Source: Hydrogenophilales bacterium (GTDB taxonomy: Bacteria > Pseudomonadota > Gammaproteobacteria > Burkholderiales > Thiobacillaceae). Taken from it: a stretch of 64,000 nucleotides of DNA. Of the stretch, positions 39,188-47,602 are shown in pieces; position 1 is the stretch's first letter, and every line of letters starts with the position of its first letter. Location of the stretch: assembly GCA_024636675.1 (NCBI GenBank), contig JAGXGM010000032.1, forward strand, positions 45,941 to 109,940. Reading direction: 5' to 3'. A model generated the notes under the pieces. It saw only the letters and a program-made list of their open reading frames with translations, ran no database searches and was not told the DNA's origin. The translations under genes were made by a program, and so were the position numbers.

Positions 39188-40579
39188 CTAGTAGGAGCCG
39201 GGTTGCGCCAGCGTTTCGAAGCGCGTGTACTCACCCACGAAGGCCAGCCGCACCGTGCCGATGGGGCCGTTACGCTGCTTGCTGATGATGATTTCGGCGG
39301 TGCCCTTGTCCTGCGTGTCGGGGTTGTAGACCTCATCGCGGTAGATGAACAGGATGACGTCCGCATCCTGCTCGATGGCGCCCGATTCGCGCAGGTCGGA
39401 CATGACCGGACGCTTGTTGGGGCGCTGCTCCAAGCCGCGGTTCAGCTGCGACAGCGCGACCACCGGCACTTGCAGTTCTTTCGCCAGGCCCTTGAGGGCA
39501 CGCGAAATTTCCGAGATCTCGGTCGCCCGGTTTTCTCCCGCGCTGCTGGCTGACATCAACTGGATGTAGTCGATGATGATCATGCCGAGCTTGCCGCACT
39601 GGCGCTGCAGGCGCCGCGCGCGCGCGCGCAGTTCCAGGACGTTGAGCCCCGGCGTCTCGTCGATGAAGATGGGGGCGTCGTTGAGCTTGCCCAGCGCGTA
39701 GGTGAGCCGCTGCCAGTCGTCCTCGCCGAGCTTGCCGGTGCGCAGCCGATGCTGGTCGAGCTTGCCGACCGAGCCGATCATCCGCATCACCAGCTGCTGG
39801 CCACCCATTTCCATGGAAAAGACTGCCACCGGCAAGCCGGTATCGAGCGCGACGTTTTCGCCGATGTTGATCGAGAATGCGGTCTTTCCCATCGACGGAC
39901 GGCCGGCGACGATGATCAGGTCGCCCGGCTGGAAACCCGAGGTCTTCTGGTCGAGGTCGTGAAAGCCGGTGGGCACGCCGGTGATGCCGGAATCATTGTC
40001 GCGGTGATATAACTCGTCGATGCGCTCGACCACTTCTTTCAGCAATGGCTTGATTTCGGTGAAGCCCGCCTGGCCGCGGCTGCCGGACTCCGCAATCTCG
40101 AACACCTTGGCTTCGGCCTCGTCGAGCAGCTGCGAGGCGCTACGCCCTGCCGGAGCGTAGGCGGTATCGGCAATCCCGGTCGCCACATCGGCCAGACGTC
40201 GCATCACCGAGCGTTCGCGCACGATTTCGGCATAGCGGCGGATGTTGGCGGCCGACGGCGTGTTGCTCGCCAGCGCAACGATGTAGGCCAGTCCGCCCAC
40301 GCTCTCGAGCTGGCCCAGCGATTGCAGCGCCTCGGTCACCGTCACCGCGTCCGCCGGCCGGTTTTCGGCGATCTGCCGCACGATCGCGCGCAGGATCTGG
40401 CGATGATCCTGGCGGTAGAAATCACTTTCCGACACCACATCGCCAATGCGGTCCCATGCGCTGTTGTCCAGCAGCAAGCCACCCAGCACTGCCTGCTCGG
40501 CTTCCAGCGAGTGCGGCGGCAGACGCATCTGCGCCAGCTGGGGGTCGGAACTTGCGGTCAGGGAGTGGATAGCGGCCAT
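39188..40579 (-). CDS. dnaB: Replicative DNA helicase DnaB
   Basis: DnaB is the hexameric 5'-3' helicase of the replication fork. The 463-residue protein has the N-terminal DnaG-interaction domain (PPHSLEAEQAVLGGLLLD), the linker helix and the RecA-like motor with Walker A GRPSMGKTAFS near residue 220, Walker B IIIDYIQLM and the arginine-finger region. No intein is present. The ATG stands 6 bases from a -10 element, so the message is probably leaderless. A perfect DnaA box is next to the promoter. Confidence 0.97.
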   Translation of the reverse strand: MAAIHSLTASSDPQLAQMRLPPHSLEAEQAVLGGLLLDNSAWDRIGDVVSESDFYRQDHRQILRAIVRQIAENRPADAVTVTEALQSLGQLESVGGLAYIVALASNTPSAANIRRYAEIVRERSVMRRLADVATGIADTAYAPAGRSASQLLDEAEAKVFEIAESGSRGQAGFTEIKPLLKEVVERIDELYHRDNDSGITGVPTGFHDLDQKTSGFQPGDLIIVAGRPSMGKTAFSINIGENVALDTGLPVAVFSMEMGGQQLVMRMIGSVGKLDQHRLRTGKLGEDDWQRLTYALGKLNDAPIFIDETPGLNVLELRARARRLQRQCGKLGMIIIDYIQLMSASSAGENRATEISEISRALKGLAKELQVPVVALSQLNRGLEQRPNKRPVMSDLRESGAIEQDADVILFIYRDEVYNPDTQDKGTAEIIISKQRNGPIGTVRLAFVGEYTRFETLAQPGSY

Positions 40580-40585
40580 GGCAGG

Positions 40586-40614
40586 ATTCTAGTCTTCAGC
40601 CCCCTCCCCACCAA
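40586..40614 (-). promoter_or_regulatory. Promoter of dnaB, predicted leaderless
   Basis: On the minus strand TTGGTG (40609-40614), a 17-base spacer and TAGAAT (40586-40591) form a good sigma-70 promoter. Its -10 ends 6 bases before the dnaB ATG, placing transcription start on the A of the start codon. Confidence 0.6.
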
Positions 40615-40624
40615 GGGATAAGGC

Positions 40625-40633
40625 TGTGGATAA
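40625..40633 (+). promoter_or_regulatory. DnaA box beside the dnaB promoter
   Basis: TGTGGATAA, complement TTATCCACA, is a perfect match to the high-affinity DnaA box. It lies 10 bases upstream of the dnaB -35. It is a single box with only a weak degenerate neighbour, so it is more likely regulatory than an origin. Confidence 0.55.
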
Positions 40634-40669
40634 AGCGGGTACAGCCGGGAATATCCCGAGGGCGCGCGT

Positions 40670-40698
40670 AAAAAAAGGGAACCGGGGCTCCCTTTTTA
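40670..40698 (-). terminator. Intrinsic terminator of the rpsF-priB-rpsR-rplI operon
   Basis: AAAAAGGGA (40672-40680) pairs with TCCCTTTTT (40689-40697) around an 8-base loop, with U-runs on the minus strand. It lies 17 bases past the rplI stop. Confidence 0.75.
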
Positions 40699-40714
40699 GC
40701 GCAGCCGGCAGGGT

Positions 40715-41164
40715 TTACTGCAGGCCGGTCACCACCACCTTGATGTTGGCGGTAATGTCGGTGTGCAGCGCCAGCATCACCGGGTATTCGCCGAGGGTCT
40801 TGAACGGACCTTCCGGCAGACGGATTTCCGACTTGGCCACTTCATGGCCTTGCGCCTGCAGCGCATCGGCAATGTCCGCGTTGGTGATGGAGCCAAACAG
40901 GCGGCCATCAACGCCGGCTTTCTGGCTGATCGTCACGCTCGTGCCTTCAAGCTTTTCGGCACGGCGCTGGGCATCGGCCAGCTTTTCAGCGGCAACGCGT
41001 TCCAGCTCGGCCTTTTGCGCCGCAAACGCTTCCATGTTGGCTTGCGTGGCGCGGCGCGCACGGCCGGTAGGGATCAGAAAGTTACGGGCATAGCCGTCTT
41101 TTACCTTGACCACGTCACCTAGATTGCCCAGGTTGACGACTTTGTCGATCAGAATCACTTGCAT
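40715..41164 (-). CDS. rplI: 50S ribosomal protein L9
   Basis: This is a 149-residue ribosomal protein with the standard N-terminus [19 protein letters not shown] and the signature [18 protein letters not shown], then a long central helix and a C-terminal rRNA-binding domain. ATG 41164 is chosen because it gives exactly this N-terminus. The 18 extra upstream codons are not L9-like. It is the last gene of the rpsF operon, 10 bases after rpsR, and is followed by a clear intrinsic terminator. Confidence 0.98.
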   Translation of the reverse strand: MQVILIDKVVNLGNLGDVVKVKDGYARNFLIPTGRARRATQANMEAFAAQKAELERVAAEKLADAQRRAEKLEGTSVTISQKAGVDGRLFGSITNADIADALQAQGHEVAKSEIRLPEGPFKTLGEYPVMLALHTDITANIKVVVTGLQ

Positions 41165-41174
41165 GGCCGTCTCC

Positions 41175-41465
41175 TCAATGCAGGTCGGTGTAAGGCATGA
41201 GCGCCAGGAAGCGCGCACGCTTGATCGCGGTGCCCAGCTGGCGCTGGTAATGCGCCTTGGTGCCGGTGATACGCGCCGGAATGATGCGGCCGTTTTCCGC
41301 GATGAATTCCTTCAATACATCGATGTCCTTGTAATCGATCTCAACCACTTTTTCGGCGGTGAAACGGCAGAACTTGCGACGCTTGAAGAGACCACGGTTG
41401 CCGCTGTCGCGGCCGCCTTTTTTGGCGAACTTGCCGCCGGATTTACCACCCATGGGACGTGCCAT
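41175..41465 (-). CDS. rpsR: 30S ribosomal protein S18
   Basis: S18 binds with S6 to the platform of the 30S subunit. The 96-residue protein has a Gly/Lys-rich N-terminal extension ([17 protein letters not shown]) and the conserved [19 protein letters not shown] core, ending [14 protein letters not shown]. The N-terminal extension is typical of betaproteobacteria. It lies 3 bases after priB. Confidence 0.98.
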   Translation of the reverse strand: MARPMGGKSGGKFAKKGGRDSGNRGLFKRRKFCRFTAEKVVEIDYKDIDVLKEFIAENGRIIPARITGTKAHYQRQLGTAIKRARFLALMPYTDLH

Positions 41466-41468
41466 GAT

Positions 41469-41759
41469 TTATTCCTTTTCGATTCGATTCAATATCAGGA
41501 TCAGCTGTCGGCTTTTCACGCTGCGTCGGTTCAACGCACCTTCCAGTTTCACCTGCACGCCGGTGGCCAGTTGTGCCAGTTGCCCGGCAAGCGTTCCACT
41601 CGCCTGTACCGTCAACTCGCATTCCACCTGCCGGGCTTGTGCTGCCACTGTCTGACTGCTGCGATGCAGGATCACCGCTTCGGCAATCGGCACCCCCGCC
41701 GGACTGTAACGCACAGGATCAACCTGGATGAGTGTTCCGCCGATGACCAGCCTATTCAC
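41469..41759 (-). CDS. priB: Primosomal replication protein N (PriB)
   Basis: PriB is a small single-stranded-DNA-binding protein that helps PriA restart stalled forks. The 96-residue OB-fold protein shows VIGGTLIQVDPVRYSPAGVPIAEAVI and ends with an RSVKSRQLILILNRIEKE strand. A gene in this position between rpsF and rpsR is characteristic of beta- and gammaproteobacteria. The start MNRLVIGG is 17 bases after the rpsF stop. Confidence 0.93.
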   Translation of the reverse strand: MNRLVIGGTLIQVDPVRYSPAGVPIAEAVILHRSSQTVAAQARQVECELTVQASGTLAGQLAQLATGVQVKLEGALNRRSVKSRQLILILNRIEKE

Positions 41760-41776
41760 TCATTCAGACCACACAC

Positions 41777-42175
41777 TCAGGCCGTGGCGGGCTGCTCTGC
41801 CGCCACTTCCGGCTTGGCCGTTTCGGGCTTGGCGCTGTCCAGCATGTCGCGCGACTTTTCTTCCTTCATCATCGGCGAGGCTGCAGTCACGGCAGCGGCG
41901 TGCTTGATGGTCAGATGGCGCAGCACGGCATCGTTGAACTTGAAGCCATGCTCGAGCTCTTCCAGGGTTTCCTGGTCGCACTCGATGTTCATCAGGACGT
42001 AGTGAGCCTTGTGAACTTTCTGGATCGGGTAGGCCATCTGGCGACGCCCCCAATCTTCCAGGCGGTGGACAGTACCGCCGCGCGTAGTGATGTTGGCCTT
42101 GTAGCGTTCGATCATGGCAGGCACCTGCTCGCTCTGATCGGGATGGACGATAAATACGATTTCGTAATGCCGCAT
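41777..42175 (-). CDS. rpsF: 30S ribosomal protein S6
   Basis: S6 pairs with S18 in the 30S platform. The 132-residue protein begins [19 protein letters not shown] and has the [15 protein letters not shown] core ([14 protein letters not shown]). An Ala/Pro/Lys-rich tail of about 25 residues extends past the fold. ATG 42175 is chosen for this N-terminus; a longer open frame exists. It heads the operon, and its leader carries a hairpin with a U-run and a small stem with CCG in its loop, which may be regulatory. Confidence 0.97.
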   Translation of the reverse strand: MRHYEIVFIVHPDQSEQVPAMIERYKANITTRGGTVHRLEDWGRRQMAYPIQKVHKAHYVLMNIECDQETLEELEHGFKFNDAVLRHLTIKHAAAVTAASPMMKEEKSRDMLDSAKPETAKPEVAAEQPATA

Positions 42176-42199
42176 CAAGTTTCCTTTCGGTTCAGCCCC

Positions 42200-42213
42200 C
42201 CGCTGCGGTGCGG
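42200..42213 (-). promoter_or_regulatory. Possible S6:S18 autoregulatory stem in the rpsF leader
   Basis: On the minus strand CCGC pairs with GCGG around the loop ACCGCA. Known S6:S18-binding leaders of rpsF operons display a CCG trinucleotide near a stem. The match here is by motif only, with only four base pairs visible. Confidence 0.3.
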
Positions 42214-42239
42214 TAGAGCAAGGTAAAAAAGCCAAGTTC

Positions 42240-42267
42240 AAAAAAACAATCCCCGGCAAAGCGGGGA
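42240..42267 (-). terminator. Hairpin with U-run between the decarboxylase gene and rpsF
   Basis: TCCCCG (42250-42255) pairs with CGGGGA (42262-42267) around 6 bases. On the minus strand it is followed after three bases by seven T residues. It can end the decarboxylase message. However, a good promoter lies upstream of it, so it may equally be an attenuator in the rpsF leader. Confidence 0.65.
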
Positions 42268-42273
42268 CTGCGA

Positions 42274-42301
42274 ATCATACGCTTTTTGCCTGACAAATCA
42301 A
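42274..42301 (-). promoter_or_regulatory. Promoter candidate for the rpsF operon
   Basis: TTGATT (42296-42301), a 16-base spacer and TATGAT (42274-42279) on the minus strand make a good sigma-70 match. No better promoter is seen between the hairpin and rpsF. Confidence 0.5.
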
Positions 42302-42326
42302 GCCGGTCAGTGCGCCAAACAGCAGG

Positions 42327-44570
42327 TTACATCACGCAATCGACGTAATAGATGGCCTTGCCGTCCACCATGTCCTCGACCAGCCCGTGCACGTCCGTCT
42401 CGAAGCCGGGGAATTTCACATTGAAATCGCGTGTGAACTGCAGGTAGCGCACGATGGTGCTGTTGAAGCGCTCACCCGGAATCAGCAAAGGAATGCCTGG
42501 TGGATAGGGCGTCACCAGCATGGCGGTAATGCGCCCTTCGAGCTGGTCGATTTCGACCCGCTCGATCTCGCGGTGCGCCATTTTGGCGAAGGCGTCGGCC
42601 GGCTTCATCGCCGGCGCCATCTCCGACAGGTACATCTCAGTGGTCAGGCGCGCCACGTCGTTGGCCTTGTAGATGGTGTGTATCTGGTCGCACAGGTCTT
42701 TAAGCCCGGTCTTCTCGTAGCGCGGGTGCTTCTCGATGAACTCGGGCAGCACGCGCCACAGCGGCTGGTTCTCGTCGTAGTCGGCCTTGAACTGCTGCAA
42801 CGCGGTCACCAGCGTATTCCAGCGGCCCTTGGTGATGCCGATGGTGAACATGATGAAGAAGGAATACAGCCCGGTCTTCTCGACGATGACCCCGTGCTCG
42901 GCCAGGTATTTGGTGACGATCGCCGCCGGGAGGCCCCAGTCGGCAAACGCACCGTCCATGTCCAGGCCGGGCGTGATGACGGTGGCCTTGATCGGATCCA
43001 GCAGGTTGAAACCGGGCGCGAGGTTACCGAACTCGTGCCAGCGCTCGCCGGCCTTCAGCATCCAGTCCTCGCGGTCGCCCACACCCTCGTCGGCCAGCTT
43101 CTCGGGGCCCCACACCTTGAACCACCAGGAGTCACCGAACTCCTCGTCGACCTTGCGCATGGCGCGACGGAAGTCGAGTGCTTCCTTGATTGACTCCTCG
43201 ACCAGCGCAGGGCCGCCGGGCGGTTCCATCATCGCCGCCGCCACGTCGCACGAGGCGATGATGGCGTATTGCGGCGAGGTCGAGGTGTGCATCAGGTAGG
43301 CTTCGTTGAAGCGGGTAAAGTCAAGCTTGCGCATCTCCGAGTCCTGCACCAGGATCTGCGAGGCCTGCGAGAGGCCTGCCAGCAGCTTGTGCGTTGACTG
43401 GGTGGCGAACACCAGCGCATCCTTGGCGCGCGGGCGGTCCTTGCCGATGGCGTGCATGCCGCGATAGAAGTCGTGGAAGGTCGCGTGCGGCAGCCAGGCC
43501 TCGTCGAAATGCAGGGTGTCGATGTAGTCGCCCAGCAGTTCCTTGATCATGTCGACGTTATAAAGGATGCCGTCGTAGGTCGACTGGGTGATGGTGAGGA
43601 TGCGCGGCTTGCGCTTCACGTCCTTGGCGAACGGATGCGCGGCAATCTTCTTCTCGATGTTCTCCGGCCGGAATTCGTCCAGCGGGATTGGCCCGATGAT
43701 GCCGTAATGGTTGCGCGTCGGCGTCAGGAAAATCGGGATCGCGCCACACATGATGATCGCGTGCAGGATGGACTTGTGGCAGTTGCGGTCGACCACGACG
43801 ATGTCGCCCGGCGCCACGGTGGCATGCCACACCATTTTGTTGGACGATGAGGTGCCGTTGGTGACGAAAAACAGGTGGTCGCAATTGAAGATGCGCGCCG
43901 CGTTGCGCTCGGACGCCCCCACCGGCCCGGTGTGGTCGAGCAGTTGCCCCAGTTCGTCCACTGCGTTGCAGACGTCTGCACGCAGCAGGTTTTCGCCGAA
44001 GAACTGGTGGAACATCTGGCCGATCGGCGACTTCAGGAACGCCACCCCGCCGGAATGGCCCGGACAATGCCAGGAATAAGAGCCGTCCGCCGCGTAATGG
44101 GTGAGCGCGCGGAAAAATGGTGGCACCAGCGACTCGAGGTAGGCGCGCGCTTCGCGGCCGATATAACGGGCGAGAAATTCCGGCGTGTCTTCCAGCATGT
44201 GAATGAAGCCATTCAACTCGCGCAGGATATCGTTCGGGATATGCCGCGCAGTGCGCGTCTCGCCGTGCAGAAAAATCGGGATCTCGGCATTGCGGAAACG
44301 CACTTCCTCAACGAAGGCACGCAGCTTTTGCAGCGCCTTGCCCGTATCCTCGTCGCTGCCCGCCAGTTCCTCGTCGTCGATCGACAGTACGAACGCCGAG
44401 GCGCGCGCCTGCTGCTGGGCAAATGAAGTCAGGTCGCCATAGTTGGTGACGCCGAGCACTTCCATGCCTTCCTTCTCGATGGCGTCGGCCAGCGTACGGA
44501 TGCCGAGCCCCGAAGCGTTTTCGGAGCGGAAGTCTTCGTCGATGATGACAACGGGAAAGCGGAAGCGCAT
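42327..44570 (-). CDS. Orn/Lys/Arg decarboxylase class I
   Basis: This is a 747-residue PLP enzyme of the large bacterial Orn/Lys/Arg decarboxylase family, which makes putrescine, cadaverine or agmatine. It has the N-terminal response-regulator-like wing domain (about residues 1-125), the catalytic core with THYAADGSYSWHCPGHSGG, VTNGTSSSNKMVWHA and FDEAWLPHATFH, the cofactor lysine in ATQSTHKLLAGLSQ, and a C-terminal domain. Sequence alone does not separate lysine, ornithine and arginine substrates with confidence. No amino-acid antiporter is adjacent, so a biosynthetic or housekeeping role is more likely than acid resistance. The dcd gene lies upstream. Confidence 0.92.
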   Translation of the reverse strand: MRFRFPVVIIDEDFRSENASGLGIRTLADAIEKEGMEVLGVTNYGDLTSFAQQQARASAFVLSIDDEELAGSDEDTGKALQKLRAFVEEVRFRNAEIPIFLHGETRTARHIPNDILRELNGFIHMLEDTPEFLARYIGREARAYLESLVPPFFRALTHYAADGSYSWHCPGHSGGVAFLKSPIGQMFHQFFGENLLRADVCNAVDELGQLLDHTGPVGASERNAARIFNCDHLFFVTNGTSSSNKMVWHATVAPGDIVVVDRNCHKSILHAIIMCGAIPIFLTPTRNHYGIIGPIPLDEFRPENIEKKIAAHPFAKDVKRKPRILTITQSTYDGILYNVDMIKELLGDYIDTLHFDEAWLPHATFHDFYRGMHAIGKDRPRAKDALVFATQSTHKLLAGLSQASQILVQDSEMRKLDFTRFNEAYLMHTSTSPQYAIIASCDVAAAMMEPPGGPALVEESIKEALDFRRAMRKVDEEFGDSWWFKVWGPEKLADEGVGDREDWMLKAGERWHEFGNLAPGFNLLDPIKATVITPGLDMDGAFADWGLPAAIVTKYLAEHGVIVEKTGLYSFFIMFTIGITKGRWNTLVTALQQFKADYDENQPLWRVLPEFIEKHPRYEKTGLKDLCDQIHTIYKANDVARLTTEMYLSEMAPAMKPADAFAKMAHREIERVEIDQLEGRITAMLVTPYPPGIPLLIPGERFNSTIVRYLQFTRDFNVKFPGFETDVHGLVEDMVDGKAIYYVDCVM

Positions 44571-44626
44571 GGCCTGCTCCAGAGGGAAGCCGTTGGAATG
44601 GGCAGATTAAAAAAGCGGATTATACG

Positions 44627-44649
44627 AATCCCGCGTGTCGCGCGGGATT
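44627..44649 (-). terminator. Hairpin at the end of dcd
   Basis: Nine perfect pairs (AATCCCGCG with CGCGGGATT) enclose a 5-base loop, and the proximal arm overlaps the dcd stop codon. A T-run follows only after about 10 bases, with TATAAT in between, which could serve the decarboxylase gene as a -10. Confidence 0.5.
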
Positions 44650-45214
44650 AAGTTTTCGGCAGGGTGACGCCGACCTGGCCCTGATATTTGCCGCCGCGAT
44701 CGCGGTAGGATATCTCGCACACTTCATCGGACTCAAGGAACAGCATCTGCGCCACGCCTTCGTTAGCGTAGATGCGTGCAGGCAGGGGGGTAGTGTTGGA
44801 AAACTCCAGTGTGACGTGACCTTCCCACTCGGGCTCCAGCGGCGTCACGTTGACGATGATGCCGCAGCGCGCATAGGTGCTTTTTCCCAGACAGATCGTC
44901 AGCACACTGCGCGGAATGCGGAAATATTCCACCGTCCGTGCCAGTGCAAACGAGTTGGGCGGAATGATGCAGGAGTCACCCCTGACCTCGACGAAGGAAT
45001 TCGGATCGAATGCCTTGGGGTCGACGATCGTGGTGTTGATGTTGGTGAACAGCTTGAACTCGCTGGCGCAGCGCACGTCGTAACCGTAGCTCGACGTGCC
45101 GTACGACACGATGGAGCGACCATTGGCCTGCTTGACCTGCCCCGGCTCGAACGGCTCGATCATGCCATGCTCCGCCGCCATGCGGCGGATCCAGCGGTCG
45201 GACTTGATGCTCAT
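44648..45214 (-). CDS. dcd: dCTP deaminase
   Basis: Dcd deaminates dCTP to dUTP, feeding dTMP synthesis. The 188-residue trimeric enzyme has the early [26 protein letters not shown], the active-site region [26 protein letters not shown] (Arg and Glu conserved) and a C-terminal lid [10 protein letters not shown]. Its ATG shares one base with the apbC stop. A hairpin overlaps its own stop codon. Confidence 0.97.
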   Translation of the reverse strand: MSIKSDRWIRRMAAEHGMIEPFEPGQVKQANGRSIVSYGTSSYGYDVRCASEFKLFTNINTTIVDPKAFDPNSFVEVRGDSCIIPPNSFALARTVEYFRIPRSVLTICLGKSTYARCGIIVNVTPLEPEWEGHVTLEFSNTTPLPARIYANEGVAQMLFLESDEVCEISYRDRGGKYQGQVGVTLPKT

Positions 45215-46302
45215 CAGGTGTTGGAAATGACGATGTTGGGAAACTTGGCGGAGTGATCCACAGCAGTTTCGCCGATCTTCACCGCCACGCGGCGCGCGAT
45301 CTGCTTGTAAATATCAGTCACGCGGCTATCCGGAGCGGACACCACCGATGGTTTGCCGGAATCGGTGTCGGCACGGATGCTGCCATCGAGCGGCAGCGCG
45401 CCGAGGAACTCGACACTGTAGTCCTTGCACATGCGCTCGCCACCGCCTTCGCCGAAGATGCGCTCTTCATGTCCGCAGTTCGAGCAGATGTGCAAGCTCA
45501 TGTTTTCGACTACGCCAAGGATCGGGATGCCGACTTTCTCGAACATCTTCAGGCCCTTGCGCGCGTCGATCAGCGCGATGTCCTGCGGCGTGGTGACGAT
45601 CACCGCGCCGGTCACCGGCACGCGCTGCGCCAGCGTCAACTGGATGTCGCCGGTGCCGGGCGGCAGGTCGACCACCAGGTAATCAAGCTCGCTCCAGTTG
45701 GTATTGTTCAGCAACTGCTCCAGCGCCTGGGTCACCATCGGGCCACGCCATACCATGGGGGTTTCGACATCGATCAGGAAACCGATCGACATCGCCTGAA
45801 TGCCATGGCCGATCAGCGGCTCGAGGTTCTTGCCGTCGGTGGATTCGGGCTTGTCGGTAATGCCGAGCATGGTCGGTTGCGAGGGGCCGTAGATGTCGGC
45901 GTCGAGCATGCCGACGCGCGCGCCCTCGACGGCCAGCGCGAGCGCCAGGTTGACGGCGGTGGTGGATTTGCCGACGCCGCCCTTGCCGGACGCCACGGCA
46001 ATGATGTTCTTCACGTTGGGAATCAGCTTGACGCCGCGCTGCACGCCGTGCGAAACGATCTTGAAGCTGACATTCGCGGTGGCGCTGGTCACGCCTTCGA
46101 GGGCATTGAGCCTGTCTTCGACTTGCTGTTTGATGAGCGCTAACTGGCTTTGTGCCGGGTAGCTCAGCTGGATGTCAACCGAAACAGTGCCGCCGTCGGC
46201 CTTGATGTTGCGGGCGGATTTGGTTGAAACGTAATCCTTGTGGGTATTCGGATCAATCAACTCTTTCAGTGCGGTCTGCACCTGCAATTCGGAAACGGCC
46301 AT
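45214..46302 (-). CDS. apbC: Iron-sulfur cluster carrier ATPase ApbC/Mrp
   Basis: ApbC/Mrp carries and transfers Fe-S clusters. The 362-residue protein has an N-terminal MIP18-like domain (about residues 5-80), the deviant Walker [16 protein letters not shown] near residue 105, Walker B and a CxxC pair in [10 protein letters not shown] for the bridging cluster. GGAG stands 7 bases before ATG 46302, and TAAAAT 33 bases before it is a likely -10. It is coupled to dcd downstream. Confidence 0.95.
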   Translation of the reverse strand: MAVSELQVQTALKELIDPNTHKDYVSTKSARNIKADGGTVSVDIQLSYPAQSQLALIKQQVEDRLNALEGVTSATANVSFKIVSHGVQRGVKLIPNVKNIIAVASGKGGVGKSTTAVNLALALAVEGARVGMLDADIYGPSQPTMLGITDKPESTDGKNLEPLIGHGIQAMSIGFLIDVETPMVWRGPMVTQALEQLLNNTNWSELDYLVVDLPPGTGDIQLTLAQRVPVTGAVIVTTPQDIALIDARKGLKMFEKVGIPILGVVENMSLHICSNCGHEERIFGEGGGERMCKDYSVEFLGALPLDGSIRADTDSGKPSVVSAPDSRVTDIYKQIARRVAVKIGETAVDHSAKFPNIVISNT

Positions 46303-46334
46303 GTTTGCTCCAGCGGGTTAATTAGCAATCGCTC

Positions 46335-46340
46335 ATTTTA
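46335..46340 (-). promoter_or_regulatory. Candidate -10 element for apbC
   Basis: TAAAAT on the minus strand with TTCACC 18 bases further upstream. It is a moderate match, about 30 bases before the apbC start. Confidence 0.35.
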
Positions 46341-46486
46341 ACGAATTCCGCCGCTTTGGGTGAACGGAAACGCAATCAGGGCGCGGGATTCCATGCCATT
46401 CACAGGGGCATTCGGAGTACGCGTGCGGCATTCGATGGCCCTTGAACCTGGCAGCTGGCGATCTAGCAGGCGCACCGGAAATGTGC

Positions 46487-46840
46487 TTAATGAGGGCCGG
46501 CGTGATGCGCCACCAGCACCGCCTCGGGTACACGCAGCCGGATCGCCGCCACCAGTTCGCTGATCGCTCCCTGCCGCGGGCGCAACGACACCCACAGCAG
46601 GTTCAGCCTGAGGTTGAGGTCGGCAAACACCACGTCCGGATGCAGCGCGAGCACAGCCTGGATCTCCTGCGAGGTGCGCTCGATCTCGTCCCGTGGACGG
46701 CTACGAAGACGGGGGATCAACATCATGAAGTCGGTCAGCCGCCGGCCGGCGCTGTCGTGAGTGGGTGCAAGCTGCCACAAGGGCAAACCCGGCACGGATT
46801 CCGCGGTTGTCGACAACGTGGTTGAAGCATGGATCCGCAT
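46487..46840 (-). CDS. Unknown protein downstream of rppH
   Basis: I do not recognise this gene. From ATG 46840 it would encode 117 residues with no signal peptide or membrane helix. A middle stretch, RLTDFMMLIPRLRSRPRDE, leads into a helix and then an alternating strand pattern (VVFADLNLRLNLLWVSLRP), and it ends in AHHAGPH. The layout looks like a compact alpha-beta domain. GGAGG lies 10 bases before ATG 46840; two further ATG codons at 46846 and 46849 are closer to it, so the start is open. It begins about 20 bases after rppH on the same strand and is followed by a 184-base gap, so it is probably co-transcribed with rppH. Codon use is like the neighbours. Confidence 0.6.
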   Translation of the reverse strand: MRIHASTTLSTTAESVPGLPLWQLAPTHDSAGRRLTDFMMLIPRLRSRPRDEIERTSQEIQAVLALHPDVVFADLNLRLNLLWVSLRPRQGAISELVAAIRLRVPEAVLVAHHAGPH

Positions 46841-46868
46841 CTTCATCATGCCTCCAGTGCCCTGACAT

Positions 46869-47420
46869 TCAGGGCTTCAACTGCATATCCAGTACCGCGC
46901 CACGCCGGTCGCACAGGCGATGCGAACGTTGCCGCAGGACACGCACATCCTTGTGCAAATAGCGCTCGAGCTCCCCGAGCGCCAGGCGATAAACCTCACG
47001 CTTGAAGTCGACCACCATATCCATCGGCACCCAATATTCGTTCCAGCGCCAGGCATCGAACTCGGGATGACCACTGGCACGCAACGAAACATCGCAGTCG
47101 CGCCCGGTCAGCCGCAGCAAGAACCAGATTTGTTTCTGACCGCGATAGAGGCCGCGACTGTCGCGCCGCGTCCAATGCGTCGGCACGTCGTAACGCAACC
47201 ATTCGCGCGTGCGCCCGAGGATGCGCACATGCGCGGGCTGCAATCCAACTTCTTCTTCCAGTTCCCGGAACATGGCCTGTTCCGGCGTTTCCCCTGCGTT
47301 AATGCCACCCTGGGGGAACTGCCAGGCGTGCTGATTGACGCGCTTGCCCCAGAAAACCTGGTTCTGCGCATTGCACACAATAATGCCTACGTTCGGGCGG
47401 TACCCTTCTCGGTCGATCAT
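46869..47420 (-). CDS. rppH: RNA pyrophosphohydrolase RppH
   Basis: RppH removes pyrophosphate from the 5' end of mRNAs and so triggers their decay. The 183-residue protein begins [17 protein letters not shown] and carries the Nudix box [23 protein letters not shown] (residues about 38-60, with GX5EX7REUXEEXGU satisfied). The later [21 protein letters not shown] region is typical of RppH. ATG 47420 is chosen for the family N-terminus; an ATG four codons upstream is unnecessary. Confidence 0.95.
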   Translation of the reverse strand: MIDREGYRPNVGIIVCNAQNQVFWGKRVNQHAWQFPQGGINAGETPEQAMFRELEEEVGLQPAHVRILGRTREWLRYDVPTHWTRRDSRGLYRGQKQIWFLLRLTGRDCDVSLRASGHPEFDAWRWNEYWVPMDMVVDFKREVYRLALGELERYLHKDVRVLRQRSHRLCDRRGAVLDMQLKP

Positions 47421-47602
47421 GGCCGCCACCATCCAAAATATTCGATTGCCTGTATTCTTTCACACCCTCCGGCAATTGCAAACCTTCCCCGGCCGGAAAG
47501 CCTCCGTTAGCCTTTGTTTCAATTCGAATTTTTTCAAAAAACCTGACCGCAAGGGCATCCTGATCGGGTGGATTATTCCAGCAGTGGCGCGATCCCACCC
47601 GC

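Noticed and set aside
39184..39366. Longer N-terminus for alanine racemase
   Set aside because: The 61 extra codons lie inside dnaB and do not resemble any racemase. The GTG at 39183 gives the family N-terminus.
40625..40633. Chromosomal replication origin near dnaB
   Set aside because: A single DnaA box without an AT-rich unwinding region or dnaA/dnaN neighbours. A regulatory site is more likely.
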